From positions 49,466,284 to 49,530,283 of the forward strand of contig NC_091136.1 in assembly GCF_041381155.1 (NCBI RefSeq): a DNA stretch of 64,000 bases. The letters are read 5' to 3'. A program made the position numbers and the translations under genes. Every line of letters starts with the position of its first letter. The first letter of the stretch is position 1. This document shows, piece after piece, positions 36,901 through 48,834 of the stretch. Source of the stretch: Argopecten irradians (taxonomy: Eukaryota; Mollusca; Bivalvia; Pectinida; Pectinidae). A model generated the notes under the pieces. The model was not told the DNA's origin. It worked only from the letters and a program-made list of their open reading frames with translations, and made no database searches.

Positions 36901-37362
36901 CATGCAGTATGTTGAGTGTTTATTGGGATTAAAAATTGCGTAAGTATGAAACCACAAACGTCTGCATCTAAGTACCAACATAGGGAAAGGTTCTGGCATG
37001 ATATAACTATTCACATTTTTATACGATAAAACAAACGTAAATCGTACATACTCGAGGGTTGAGAACACGGTGTTTTCCGGGTTGAGAAATGATGGATATG
37101 GTCTCTCTGTATACTTTATCTTCTTTTGTTTGTCACCGTGGATCACCGTAATGTACTCAGGGTTCCGATGGCGATTGTCATTGTCCGAGTTCTCAGGCTT
37201 CCGTGTATTTGATTGGTCGTAGTTCTGGATGGACAATGACACGTTTGTGATGTCATTGACCTCTTTAACTGACATCCGTATATGGACAGCAGGACATTGG
37301 CGTGTCAAACTGAGGAGACAAACCAGGACACGAACAGCTCTCCACAGAGGATGACCATCCAT
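27964..37362 (-). CDS. PGGHG-like glucosidase A (GH65), 11 coding exons
   Basis: Complete, 768 aa. Exons: 37052-37362, 36540-36745, 35955-36159, 35095-35273, 34610-34833, 31162-31345, 30767-30976, 30071-30280, 29597-29697, 28738-28863, 27964-28314; phases all agree. Family: protein-glucosylgalactosylhydroxylysine glucosidase (formerly ATHL1), which removes glucose from the Glc-Gal disaccharide on collagen hydroxylysine. Visible motifs: GNGH-like start of the N-domain (CNGHVATVVHSDTMY), FWDQEIWMFP with Asp384, [16 protein letters not shown] with Glu513, and IWSEE with Glu656; these fit the Asp301/Glu430/Glu574 triad I recall for the human enzyme. An N-terminal hydrophobic stretch (VLVCLLSL) predicts secretion. 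Exon 1 is about 100 nt longer than in the sister genes. Oddities: HPEFDVY where the sisters have HPEYDGY, and DLNIYEK for DLEIYEK. Intron 5 carries a 3-kb element and intron 3 a splice-site minisatellite. Confidence 0.92.
30379..30480. repeat. foldback element in PGGHG-A intron 7
   Basis: GGTATCCATTGTGACGTCAT at the left is inverted at the right as ATGATGTCACAATCGATACC; inner TTTGTGAGC and GCTCACAAA also pair. The arms are about 32 bases. Flanking GAGTCACC and GACTC suggest the element may reach slightly further. Confidence 0.65.
31443..34431. mobile_element. inverted-repeat DNA element filling PGGHG-A intron 5 (outer)
   Basis: The ends match inverted over about 80 bases: left AAAGGACCTCTTTCACGAAC, right GTTCGTGAAAGAGGTCCTTT. 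The 2,989-bp span occupies nearly all of the 3.26-kb intron. Without the element nested inside it (31590-33887) the outer one would be about 690 bp. The right part shares blocks with the 39148-39718 element (TGGCCCCCAAATCC, GCGCTCTAT, ATTGACCAAATTTTC), so the two families are related. No open frame, so it depended on enzymes from elsewhere. No clear target duplication. Confidence 0.75.
31590..33887. mobile_element. nested DNA element, about 2.3 kb, TAA target duplication
   Basis: The inverted ends of about 65 bases start AGTTGCCCAGTAGAGGTGTA at the left and end TACTCCTCTACTGGGCAACT at the right. The 3-base direct repeat TAA flanks both ends (31587-31589, 33888-33890). A 3-bp TWA target and this end structure fit a PIF/Harbinger-like non-autonomous element. 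Internal sequence is AT-rich with no open frame of note. It inserted into the outer element. Confidence 0.7.
35577..35954. repeat. minisatellite copying the PGGHG-A exon-3 splice donor
   Basis: A unit of about 35 bases (GTGTGGTGCCCTACCTGAAA then TCCCCCAGTACCTAT) repeats about 10 times up to the exon-3 border at 35955. On the minus strand each unit reads ...ACTGGGGGAYTTCAGGTAGGG, which is the last bases of exon 3 plus its 5' splice site. At least five units keep the exact CAG/GTAGGG donor. The array lies in intron 3, directly downstream of the true donor. Confidence 0.9.
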
Positions 37363-37830
37363 TATCTAAATACAAAATAGTAATTTAAAGGTGGTTTTTG
37401 ATACATAAAAAATATGCTTATAAATGCCACCCTTTCTAAATTATCGAACATTCTTAGTGGTTAAAATGTCTTGTGTCAGACATGTGCATGCATTGATACA
37501 GCTGTGTGGTAAGACATTATCAAGTAAGAAATGTTTATCTTGCTATTACATTAAAAGATATGATAACAAAACAAAATTAAACCAATGACGGTGTTTTTGT
37601 CAGCCATGATTGGTACACACCTAATACTAATATTCCTCTACTATTTACTGCACGGGAAATGGATGACCGAAAGATAGGACTGAATGTATAGTTCAGGAGT
37701 CAATTTGAGAAAAAAGAAGCATACTTACGTTGACGTTGGCTATCCGAGATACATGTACAGTGTGTTATAATAGAGAAAATCAGCTGTAGTTATGTAGTTA
37801 TGTGAATACTCAAGGTCAGTGTGTATAAGG
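37363..37830 (-). promoter_or_regulatory. PGGHG-A 5' UTR intron and first noncoding exon
   Basis: An AG acceptor lies 3 bases before the ATG (TATTTAG then ATA). A good donor (CAAC/GTAAGT, at about plus-strand 37727-37732) lies upstream, so a noncoding exon from about 37733 is likely. TATAC near 37825-37832 could be a TATA box. In PGGHG-B and PGGHG-C an AG also lies exactly 3 bases before the ATG, so this 5' UTR intron may be ancestral. Confidence 0.4.
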
Positions 37831-37879
37831 TAGACAAGTATCTATTAGATAGTGTGGGTACGTATCAATAGATATAGAC

Positions 37880-39147
37880 TTTAGGTATGTGTCGGGTAGA
37901 TGTCCAGCGATGTAGGTGTTAGCCTATACATTGTCAGTATCATTCCAGATTACGACATCATATAAGGCTTTGGAGTAGTGTTATTATGACAACAATTTGT
38001 TTGATTTTGATTTAACAATTAATCAAATAAAAGGTTGGTTCTCCCCTTATTTTAAATGATTTTGACCATTTTTCATCCTCTTTTTGCGTCATATTTTTTA
38101 CTCTAACAGTAATCAATGTAACTTCCAATATGTATATCAAATAACTGAGGATGGAAATTTTGAGTTGGACCTTGTTCGATACAACAGGCAACCCATCTCC
38201 TTTGCTCTTTCATTTGTTTGTTTGGTTTTGCTTTTGTTTTTTACATACACATCGAAATAAATATTTAGGATTATCATTCGCCTCAAAATGAGTTGATTTA
38301 ACTGAGATCACTTTGGAAAATTATTTCAAACTGCGTTGACTTGCACCAGCTTTAACGCATTTTGAATAATTTTTCAAAGTGGGTTTAGATGGTATGTTGG
38401 ATTTTTTTTCAATCTGCGTTTGTGTATGTCATTGGAAATATAAGTCTTTGTCCCTTTAAAGGTATCGTGCAATCTAGTTGTTGAAATGCATAATGATTTC
38501 AGAATTCATCTATTGATAAAACATGTATATGTAGTTTTCATTGCAAGAGAGGTAGAGCTCTACAATTCTATAAAGGTGTTTGTATCTCATACTCTTTTTA
38601 GTCGTTTTTTTCATATTAATTGATGGCAAATATTATGAAATTATTATTTAAAAATTCATCATATTTCGTTTATTCAGCCGAAATGAAATTAGAACGAAGT
38701 TAGTAGAAGTATTGTCAGTCTGTGCCAATAGGTTTTTTTCCATAACGTACTTTTAACTTAATAATGCTTTATCATTAAAATATACATAATTATTATGCCT
38801 GAAAAATGAAATTTTTTATTAATTTTCAAATATATTCAATACACAATAGTCCATATTTTGAAAAAAAAAGATTTACACTAGTACACAAGTATAACTCCTT
38901 GAATAACTAATTTTAGTTTATGTATTAAAACAATAATGTGTCTATATACACACAACTATCCATTGGTAGCATGATAAACACATATTTCTAGCTAATTCAA
39001 TGTTAACTTCACGGTCTTTACATGGTGTCATGAATCTGTCAGTAAATAACGAAACATTGAGCTCTACTTAGTTACGTAATAAGTCGACTTGGCGAGATAC
39101 TTATGTATGAGGCCATATATGTTTTTCTTCGCTGGAAAAGTTCTTTA
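37880..39147. other. intergenic upstream of PGGHG-A
   Basis: AT-rich. Around 38310-38390 a CAAACTGCGTTGACTTGCAC motif with an inverted TTTAACGCATTTTG partner recurs in altered form at 40075-40200 (CAAAGTGCGTT repeated four times), so it is a small repeat family. No gene seen. Confidence 0.4.
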
Positions 39148-39718
39148 AAAGGACTATGCATGATTTGGGCCGTTTTTGGCTCCCAAATCCAGCGATTTTT
39201 TAAACTAATAATTAAGAATTAAAATTGGCATAGTTGGTACATCCTGGGTTTAATTGTAATTAAAGTTTTCTAATTTGTAGCTTCATGTTTCCATGGTAAC
39301 CATCCGAAATATGCATAATTAACTAAATATGCTATTTTTGTCATTTTTTGCTTATTTTGTGATAAGTTTTGTCTAAGAAACAATAAAGCGCAATCTTGAA
39401 CATAATTCTGAATGTGTAGGTACATAAGACCCATCTTTAGGAGAAATATAAAGTCTGTTCAAGGAGGCGCTCTATGGTTTCTAGATGAAAAACTTACCAA
39501 AAATGGTCAAAATTGACTTAATTTCAACATTTTAATAATTTTTACATATTTAGTATGTTTACCATAGCAACTACAACTGTAATGACGTTTAATTATCATA
39601 CCTATTACATCAAAAATGCATTCAATATTTGATGTTCAACAATTTAATAATTAAATATCAGGTTTGAAAAATTAATGGATTTGGGGACCAAAAAAGGTCA
39701 AACCATAAATAGTCCTTT
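39148..39718. mobile_element. AAAGGACTAT inverted-repeat MITE, 571 bp
   Basis: Left end AAAGGACTATGCATGATTTG, right end ACCATAAATAGTCCTTT. The best complete copy of a family seen also at 1000-1193, 15071-15317 and inside 33891-34431. The centre is partly self-complementary. No coding capacity. Confidence 0.7.
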
Positions 39719-40239
39719 CCGAATGGAACAAGTGACTTGACAAGTCATATTTTTTCCAACGCGTTCGCAGTAAGGCAGCTCTGAACAAGATGGGGTAAAG
39801 TCAAGATAATTTAATGAAACGAAAAATATATCATTATCTAGACATTTATGCAATTATTTCGCCAAATCGACTAGTTAAATCGTCTTAACTATCTTGCTAT
39901 ATGATGGCAGATACATGCCACCATATCTTGATATGTTTGACAAATTATTTTTCACAAGAACAATTTTTGAGAAAATATGGTATACGTTAAAAAGTGAAAC
40001 AGGAGCAAAATCACTATCATTAATTTCACATTATTTAAGTGATAAGAGTTGTTTCATACATCATGTTTCAAACTGTTTTTCAAAGTGCGTTAACGCAAAA
40101 TGAAATGATAAAATATTTTGCAAAGTGCGTTGAACATGCACATATTTAACGAACTTTGAAATAATTTTTCAAAGTGCGTTAATTTTTCAAAGTGGGTTGT
40201 AACAGAGGAATCACTATTTGGTAAGCAGTACTTATAATA

Positions 40240-40620
40240 ATGATCACAGGACGCAATTTTACCTCGACATCGAAAGGTACGTGCATCTTATTTGTAGTTT
40301 CTTCTGACTAATGACCTTATTCGCCTTATTTATGACAGAGATGGCAACTTTGGGTAGGAGAAACCTGACCTTGGTAACAATGTTAGAATAGACGGAATGC
40401 GAAAAGTGTTTCTAAACTGATTCCATACTACAATTAATATCAATTTATGAATATTACAAGGTGAAAAAATGTAATGAAAAGATTATTACAGACGATATGA
40501 TGATAGCTAGCGGTATATACTTTCAGTTTTATTTTTTATGTAGTAAGACTCGTCGTCCTTGTTGTATTTAGGCGTACACGCATCCAACGTGTCTATAGTG
40601 TCGGTTGTCCATGACCTAGA
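40240..40620 (-). pseudogene. decayed PGGHG fragment (exon 7 end and exon 8)
   Basis: On the minus strand, about 40400 down to 40310 gives SVYSNIVTKVRFLLPKVAIS followed by VINKANK. This lines up with [20 protein letters not shown]...LINR of exon 8 in the neighbouring genes. A second frame soon after gives HVPFDVEVKLRP, like the YVPYNNTGKWHPEYDG region. Upstream, about 40505-40600, YNKDDESYYIKN resembles the exon-7 end (TYNNNRDLYEIHG). Frames shift and stops occur, and no other exons were found. It is the remains of a fourth copy or of a partial duplication, sitting between intact copies A and B. Confidence 0.6.
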
Positions 40621-40923
40621 TTCTTATCGTATCTTTATCTATGTATATTAGTTTATGTATGTCGTCGATACTGTAAGCATATACAGGGCGATAATCCAAA
40701 GAAAAAAAGTAATTGTATTACAGATAAAAGTTGAATGTTGTTATGCAAAGAAATTGTAGAGTATTTCTTTCAAAAAACAACAAATTATATATGTTATCAT
40801 TACTTACGACTATTATTATGTTTTGCTATATATTTCTAAATAAGATCGACTACGAGACATAAATGAACTGAAAATATTTTCCTTTTTGCCATAAACACGA
40901 ATTCCTTTCCACTTCTTCCTTTC

Positions 40924-41147
40924 TGGGGCTGCAGTGGCCGAGTGGTTAAGGTGTCCCGACATATCACTATACGCCCTCTACCTCTGGTATGCGAGTTCGG
41001 ATACCATGTGAGGCAGATGCCAGGTAATGACCGCTGGTCTGTGGTTTTTCTCCGGGTACTCTGGCTTTCTTCCATCAACACATTTGGCACGTCCTCAAAT
41101 GACCCTGACTGTTATTAAGACATTAAACTGATAAAACCAAGCCAAAT
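40924..41147 (+). repeat. tRNA-derived SINE
   Basis: Starts GGGGCTGCAGTGGCCGAGTG with a clear Pol III A box (TGGCCGAGTGG) and a B box at about 40992-41002 (GAGTTCGGATA), so the head resembles a Leu/Ser-type tRNA. A central block TTTTTCTCCGGGTACTCTGG and a tail GGCACGTCCTCAAATGACCC follow. I recall similar central domains in the MetaSINE superfamily of invertebrates, but that assignment is unchecked. A degenerate relative lies at 13720-13865. Confidence 0.75.
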
Positions 41148-41790
41148 TTCTCTTTAATGCATTTGACGACCAATTTACAACGGGTATGTATGACCTTATA
41201 AATTCGTGTATTGATAATCGTCTTAATTTGTTCCAGCTTTCATTTAATTAAGATTAATATGAATGTATTTGTTCCATTTTACTTGGCTTATGATTATTTT
41301 CATAGTCATGAGTTATCGAAAAAAATATTGCAAAATTTCCTTTTTATTGTATCTTGTCGATTTGTTTTCGGTTTTTCCCGACAGCAGCAGTTTTGATCAG
41401 ATCCTTGTATAAAGTAATTTGAAAACATTTTATTGAATACTTTAAAAGGAAATAACTGTGATAGTTCTGTGTTTAAATCATTTTTTGTTTCACGTGCTTT
41501 AACATATTGTTGAAGAAGTCTACATATAAAACAGAAAATTCCAAACGAACTTTATTATTGCCCTTTTGTTATTCGGCAAGATATATCAAAATATACTTTG
41601 TTCTTATTTCCATTGATATTCTTTAATTCATATATGCAATAAGGCACAATATCTTAATACATGTAAATGCAACTCCCATATTTCGTAATATCATACAAGG
41701 TATAAATATATACATGAATTGAGATATTGGTCGATGGACTCTTCATCCATGATAAATATAATATACGGGCACTGTGTCAAGCTCAAGTCG

Positions 41791-42765
41791 TCATGTCAGC
41801 ACCAAATAAGCTTTGTTCCTAGGGTATTGGACCGCGATCCCGACATCCAGGGTATATGTCTGTCCAGTAGACGCTATTGTCACATTCATGGTACCCATAG
41901 CGTCTTTGGTTTGGTTGATGAACATTTGAGTTTCGGTGAATATGAAATCAAAGGACCCGTCCAGGTAGTCTATTCCAGTCAAATTAAATGACGCGGTATC
42001 AGGTGGTAAGATAGGGTCAAACTGAAGCCTGTCTGCAAATATTCTAAATCCGCCATAACCAAAGATCAATGATTGTAAGTATCCACCAATTCCGGTAAGA
42101 AAATTTCTAGCTCCACCACCTTTCTCCACCTCCGACCAGATCTAAATCGAAACGAAACTTTATCAACATATAGTATTGTCATGAATGTTTATTGATTATG
42201 TTTATTATCCATAAATCGTTTCTTATATTTCATAATCATACCTTATCCCATCTCAAAAATAGACAATATTGCTTTTTAATTTTAAATCGTAAGTAGTTTA
42301 AGAGTTTCAGTATGGTAACATTAAGATCACACAACTAACTAAATTATACCGATTACCTTTAGCAAACGTTAGTAGATAGAAGGTAGTTTATGTCGATACC
42401 TTTTTATAAATTATAAACATAAATCCTTCATGCACTCTTAGAAGAGTATCTAAATTAATTTCCTAGAATTGTAAAGAAAGTTAATGAAATGTCATAGTAA
42501 ACCACTCTTTCTCAATACAACTTACATTAAATGGAGGAACAACATTGTTGAATTGTTTCTTGAACAAATTCTCAGCTTTAGCTGTTTCATTTAGTTCTAG
42601 CCACCCGATGGCAAACATACCCCAAGTCATTGCGGGCCCTCCAGGGGTAACCTTGTTCATACAAAAAGAAAGAAATGGCAACAACTTTAAATTTAATCAA
42701 ATAAAGAGATAATACAATTTAAAATGAATATGAATGTTTAATTGGACTTCACAGATAAATTTATT

Positions 42766-42807
<42 letters not shown>

Positions 42808-44226
42808 AGATGTGCACAAGTTTTCAAACCTTTATAGAAACATCTCCCAATATGGTCTTACAACATACATAATATTTACAAGATGACATTTAAATGTTTC
42901 AGAAGAGAGGAAAAATAGAAGGAAAAGAAGAGAAGTAGGTCTATATTCTTATTACAGTTACAATTTTTGCTTCTATGGAATAATATCACTAATATTTACC
43001 TTTTCGTAAATCTCTAAATCGTTTTTCCTAATTTCCTCTGACATATCAGTCACAAGAGGGTAACCGAGAAGAACAACATCGGCCTGTTTTACAATTTCAT
43101 CTGAAGAAAGAATGCTTGATCTAAATACACGGCAAACCAAATGTAAAGAATATAACGTGTCGTCGCATTACAGCAATGAAGATATTTCCTGCAAACAACA
43201 AGTCCGTACGATATGGACAAAATGATCAGAATTGTGATTATCTAAATGTTATGAAATCTCTAGAAAAAAAGATACATTGCAACTCTTTTGAAAGTCTTTT
43301 CTGAAGGGTTGTGATCTGCTACTATAACTAATTATCAAAGACAGCTGAGGTAAGCTACCTATATAATTATTACATTGATTACTTCAAGTTTAAAAATGTA
43401 TTTTACTTGACGTAATAAATGAGTCATAAATGAGACACTGAGATCAACCTGACAAACGACATACCTTGTGTATATCCGTCATACTCTGGGTGCCACTGGC
43501 CAGTAGTGTTAAATGGTATATAGGTTTTCTTAGCCATATCCTCAAACCGTGGGTCCGGCCTCCTGTTTATTAAGGGTAGGGCGTACTTAGGTAGTAGTAG
43601 GCTAATCTTAGCCACACTGTTGGTATAGACGGAGTTGTTGACAGGATAGTGGTACTCGTCCGGGGGCATCACATCTACGTTAATGAAACATGATGTTTAT
43701 TCGTAATTCAAATTATTTATTGATAAGATGTGTCTCTCAAAATTTATCTGTTTATTTATCTTGAAATTATTTAAAATCAGTGTATATATCCAATCTTCAT
43801 TTATTTAAGGAAACTTGATATGAAGCATTTTCAAAACTAGATAGAATTAAACACCTTACCTACCATTTATTTCATAGTGATCTTCTGCCGGGCTATACGT
43901 CATCCTAGACATCCAGAACGAGGCTATATCCGTGATGACGTCAGCTGCACCTTCGTCGTCGAGGAAATGTTTGTCTCTAGTCATCATGATGTACTGTTGG
44001 AATGCTAGTGCTATATCGCCTGTGATGTGCTGTTCGTAATCAGAATACTGTGCCAGGGGACACACCTCCAGACCTTTATTTAGATCAAACATAACACGTT
44101 CTACCTTAATGTGTAGCATCCGATAACGATTTAGATCCATTTAGTGTAAATATATATCGAGAAAGAAAGAAAGAAAGAAAGATAGAAAGAAAGAATAAGA
44201 AAGAAAGAAAGAACGAAAGAAAGAAA

Positions 44227-44258
<32 letters not shown>

Positions 44259-47200
44259 AGCTTTTTCAATAATAAAATGCAGGAACTGTAACACACGCCA
44301 CCCATTAATATACAAAGCCTGTCATCCAATTTTTTGTCTCATATGATCAACTGATAATTTCGTACCATGAAATTATGTTTCATCTAGTATATGTTTTTGT
44401 TTTGACGTTATATTTCGCTAAAGTTCTCACTTTACTATACAAGTAAATGTATATGTATTAAACAACATATTGTCTTCTTTATGAAACTAGAATCAAACGT
44501 TACCAGTATATGCGCTCTCCCATGGAAACATTGCTCCATCAAAACCTTTCATGTTTGCGATGTGCTTAGCAGATGCGTGTTTCGTTATTCTGCTTTTGAT
44601 TATTGTCTTTGCTTTGTCTCCGTGAAGTGCAAGAAGTGGCGGGAACATCCACGTCTCTTGGTCCCAGAAGACATGTCCTTGGTAATCCTTATAATACACA
44701 TTGTCACATGCATATACATTAGCTTTTAATTCTTGAGCATTAGCAGAAACATTGGCATCAAAAATGAATTGCAGGGAAGAAAATCCAATGGGTCAAGAAG
44801 AAAATGCCGCGAATATAAGGAAATCGTATTGATATGCACATAATAACAGATTCAAAACAACATCACCAAATATGAAGGAAGATATGTTTCGATTTAAATT
44901 TCAAATTACATTGACATTGCACAATATTGCTGTTTAGATTTTAAAGCTTTTCTATTGAAGATACCTTATGTAAGGCACCGTGAGCTAGCCCTCCCGGTGA
45001 TATTCCAGTGAAAGTTCCCTTACTCCCATCCCTGGGTACCTCACTCAGTAGATAATACAGGGCCGCATAATTAATTCTATTGATTTTCACATTAGAATCC
45101 ACATCTATTCTCCCCTTTCGCCATATATATTCCCATTTCTCCTCATGGGAACTCCTCAGCGTCCCGTTAAAGAAATAGTTGATACCTACAATAAAGATTA
45201 CACAATTATCCGATATAGTTTAATTTTGGCATAAAAATCATTTGGCTATATTTCAAATGATGTTTTGTACACATTGATCCGTGTCAAAGAGCTTTTCAAA
45301 CAATTGTTAATATTGTATACAGCAAAATGACATAATAAAATGACATAACGAATCCCAAAACCAACTTGATATGTAGATAAAAACGTTAAGATCAAAAATA
45401 AGAAACGTAAATAATCACTTCGATATTTTAAAATTTCTGGCATTTACAGTTCGCAGACCCCTTCGTTTGCTTATCCACACTTTTGGCATCCATTATCAAT
45501 GCCTTCACATTTCTGTAAGGATTATGATAACGAGGAGTATCGAGAGTAATTTGTCATTGGCGTCTGACGATGAATATATACGTCTCTTGTAATCTCATTT
45601 TAGTTTATATGATAATGATACGCGTTACCCTGCTGGAAAGATTCTGTCGAATCTTTAAGTTTCGATTCCACACACGTCTGGAATAGATATCTGACGTTCC
45701 CACCAGCTTCTACCGTGATAGAATCCGGAACTAATGTGGACAAAGCCACCAAGTCCCTCCTATCGACTGTATCAAACTCGGGTACATTGGTAGTGCCATT
45801 TTCCATTCTAAAATGCAAAGAAACATAAACAATTGGATAATGATGGCATAAACATCATCCTTAATAAAATTTAATTTTTGTCTTTATAAAAGTCTTCTTT
45901 ACATTCAAGTGAACCATGCGATTATTATATATTATTATGAGCGTTAAACGTTGTGAAATTAAAAATGAAGCAAAACGTTCATAATCATTTTGTATTTCTT
46001 CATTAAACATAGATATTCATTCAAAACTTTATATATTTAAAACGTGCGAAATCTATCTAAAACGTTATTTTTGTATTTGTTAAACTGCAACCATACCAAT
46101 AAAAACAACATGTTGATAAGATATTAGGTTTATTATCATAAAAACCTACCGAAATTCGTTTAAATCATGCCTGTCCACAGTCTGAAATGTAACATCATCA
46201 CTGGGAGGGCCCAGGTTCTGGGATAAGTTTAGATAGACAGGTACACTGCCATTGTTTACCACAGATATCTCCGTGATCAGTAGTCGGTTCAGCCATTGGT
46301 GGGCGTACATGCTCATCTCTACTCTGATGTCCTCAGATATATACTCCTCAACGTACATACCTGCAAACACATTAAAATGAAGTAATAAGTCCTCCTCAGA
46401 TCGACCAAATGTTTTGAAATATAACGTGCAAGACCCCTACGATATCAATATTGTCGGAAATTCAATAATTCATGAACAAATGGTTAGTTAATGAAAATAA
46501 AAAATGTATATACCAGACAAAAGAAACAAAAACTAAAGCGTAGACATATTTACAATGACAGAAATATGTATCTTAAGAATTTATTTTCTTTATATTCGAT
46601 TCACTACCTCTGCCGACGTCCAGGGAGTATTTCCGGTCTCTTACAGGGAAGGAGAAATCGGTTATGTTGATGGAGGATGTGGACCGTAGCCTGGCCCTGT
46701 GACTGGTACCATTTGGGCCGTTGTAAACACCATCTACATACATGGTATCACTGTGTATAAGGGTTGCTAGGTAACCGTTACCAATGGTTGGCATGGAGGC
46801 ACCATCAGGTAAACTATGTTAAGAGGGTAAATTTTATTGACATCATAACGCTCAAATGCTATGTCATCTATGGAGAGAGGACAATTTATATAAAATTAAA
46901 TAAAAGTTTGACAAAAAATAAAGGAGCAAAAGTGAAACCGAGCATGAAAGCTGAAACCATTTTATACAGTTGCTTGTTCATATTCGCGGAAATAATGTAT
47001 GTTTAAAGAGTAAACGTAAGAATAACAAGATAAAGATTATCTTTAGTGAGACAATCAACTGTAACCAATTAGAAAATACCACATGCAAACTAAATAATGA
47101 GTCATTAATGACACATTAACCCCCCCCCCCTTATTTTAACAAATATTGATGTAAAATACGTAAAAATGTTACAAGGCTTTATAGATACAAATCCTTAGAC

Positions 47201-47465
47201 AACACTTAAAATTCCATACTCGTCGCAAGGCACGTGTGGCCGAATATTACCTGTCAACTGATAATACTGTGACATCCTGGTCCAGAAATGACGGGTAAGC
47301 TCTCTGGTTTTCCTTTATTTTTACTGTTAAAGATCCATGGAACAACGTAACGAGGCTGTCACGGTGACTGGATACCGTCATATTGTTGGTGGATCTGGCT
47401 AAACTGACACAGATATTGAAACCGACCAATGTCAGTACGATCAAAAACAGATGAAAGGGGTACAT
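41791..47465 (-). CDS. PGGHG-like glucosidase B (GH65), 11 coding exons
   Basis: Complete, 737 aa, the same length as I recall for the human protein. Exons: 47251-47465, 46608-46813, 46150-46360, 45629-45807, 44965-45185, 44504-44687, 43864-44073, 43465-43674, 43000-43100, 42526-42651, 41791-42141; phases agree throughout. The start is the ATG at 47465; the frame continues 3 codons upstream only to a GTG. The signal peptide is [20 protein letters not shown]. Motifs: [28 protein letters not shown] with Asp353, [16 protein letters not shown] with Glu482, and IWSE with Glu625. The spacings (129 and 143 residues) equal those in copy A and fit the human triad, so this copy should be active on a glucosylated substrate, with collagen-type glucosyl-galactosyl-hydroxylysine the family expectation. 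Being secreted or lysosomal rather than cytosolic is inferred from the signal peptide. Confidence 0.93.
42768..42802. repeat. (TA)n microsatellite
   Basis: About 17 TA units in PGGHG-B intron 9. Confidence 0.95.
44159..44259. repeat. (GAAA)n microsatellite
   Basis: About 100 bases of GAAA units with a few changed units (GATA, GAAC) in PGGHG-B intron 6. Overlapping Phe/Ser-rich open frames on the minus strand are artefacts of it. Confidence 0.95.
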
Positions 47466-48133
47466 GATCTCCACATGAGAAAATTAAATTCTCGTAATCT
47501 TGGTAACAATGACGTGCCCAGGGATGACTGGCATCAAATCAAGCTAGCCGAATCATATTCCACACCCATGTTTTATACATATGATGAATAACCATCTGAA
47601 CTGACAAAAACTAGTGATACATTTACGTAATAACACCGATAGGACTTCATGTCCAGATAGCATAGTGTCTATGGAAGATCTACTTTATCAGGCCAACACA
47701 GGCACCCAGACTTACCAACCCTGAATTCACAGGCATGTACCCTGTGTACCACATCATCATAATTCACACAGTACAGATTTTAAACTTTATATTGTGGACA
47801 AAACGTGTTTTGTCATGTGGTTACACATTACCCTTGTGAGCTACTGTAAAACGGCTTATTTTCGCCACAACTTCATTTCGTTTTTTCAAACATGACGACT
47901 TTTTAAGGATTTAATTTCCCGATCGAGACCTCTTTGGTTCTACTATATATGACACATTTTCCCTGCGATATATGTTTGTGATTTCTGATCGCCCTCGAAA
48001 TCCGCGAAAATCAATCGTGAAAATAACATCACAGGAAATAATTGACACAGAAGTTAGAATATTCAGTTCGTAGACGAGATTCAATGGTATATTGATTACG
48101 TAAATTGCTGAACTCGGTGGTAATGCATCTTCG
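47466..48133. other. spacer upstream of PGGHG-B
   Basis: Promoter side of PGGHG-B. An AG lies 3 bases before the ATG, suggesting a 5' UTR intron as in copy A. No clear TATA box or other gene seen. A run of ten C at about 47119-47128 lies in intron 1. Confidence 0.35.
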
Positions 48134-48427
48134 ATACTCCAAGGGTTTCGATCACATACGATCTCAACACCCCTGGACTATCTCATAGTAAAACTGGAGA
48201 CAACACAACAGGTAATTTAGTCCTTTGATTACACCAACAGAGCCGTATAACGGTAAACTGTGGTTGACTGTGGCTTTGAAGTAGGGCGTTGATCTCTCTA
48301 TAGTTTTCAAACAAAATTTGTGCTGGCCTGTGATTGGCTCAGATTTGTTCCTCTGAGCTTCCTTCAGTTTTACTATGAAATAGTGTAAGGGTGTAGAGAT
48401 CTTATGTGACCGGAACCCTTGGAGTAT
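48134..48427. mobile_element. 294-bp MITE with about 60-bp inverted ends
   Basis: Left ATACTCCAAGGGTTTCGATC, right GGAACCCTTGGAGTAT, pairing over about 60 bases out to CATAGTAAAACT / AGTTTTACTATG. It lies between PGGHG-B and PGGHG-C. A scrap with the same tip (TTGGAGTATCGAGGATG) is at about 60860. Noncoding. Confidence 0.75.
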
Positions 48428-48834
48428 AGAGGATGGTGGTAATGGTGACACACCAATTCGACAGACGACCGGTGTTGTATTGCAATGTTTAACAATTTGG
48501 TGTGTACATACATACAGAAATACACCAATGTTAATTTAAATGTTTAGTTTGTGATACAGGAAAATGCAATTCAGGTATATGTATATCAAATGACAGAACA
48601 TGAAACACACAAATATTAAATTCATTCAAAAATGTAAATAACGGAAATGAAAAAACGAGTCTAAAATAATTCTTTTCCTCATATACGATTCTTTTTGACG
48701 CCGTCGGTGTTGGCGGCATGAAATGGATACGTTTATCATTAGTTTAAATAAGATTAATTACGACGGGATAAATCTAAATCATTCTTTTATTTCTTCATTA
48801 AAAATCATTAAATACAGCTATTTACAATTTTTTA

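Noticed and set aside
44106-44329. Phe/Ser-rich open frames
   Set aside because: Translations of the GAAA microsatellite.
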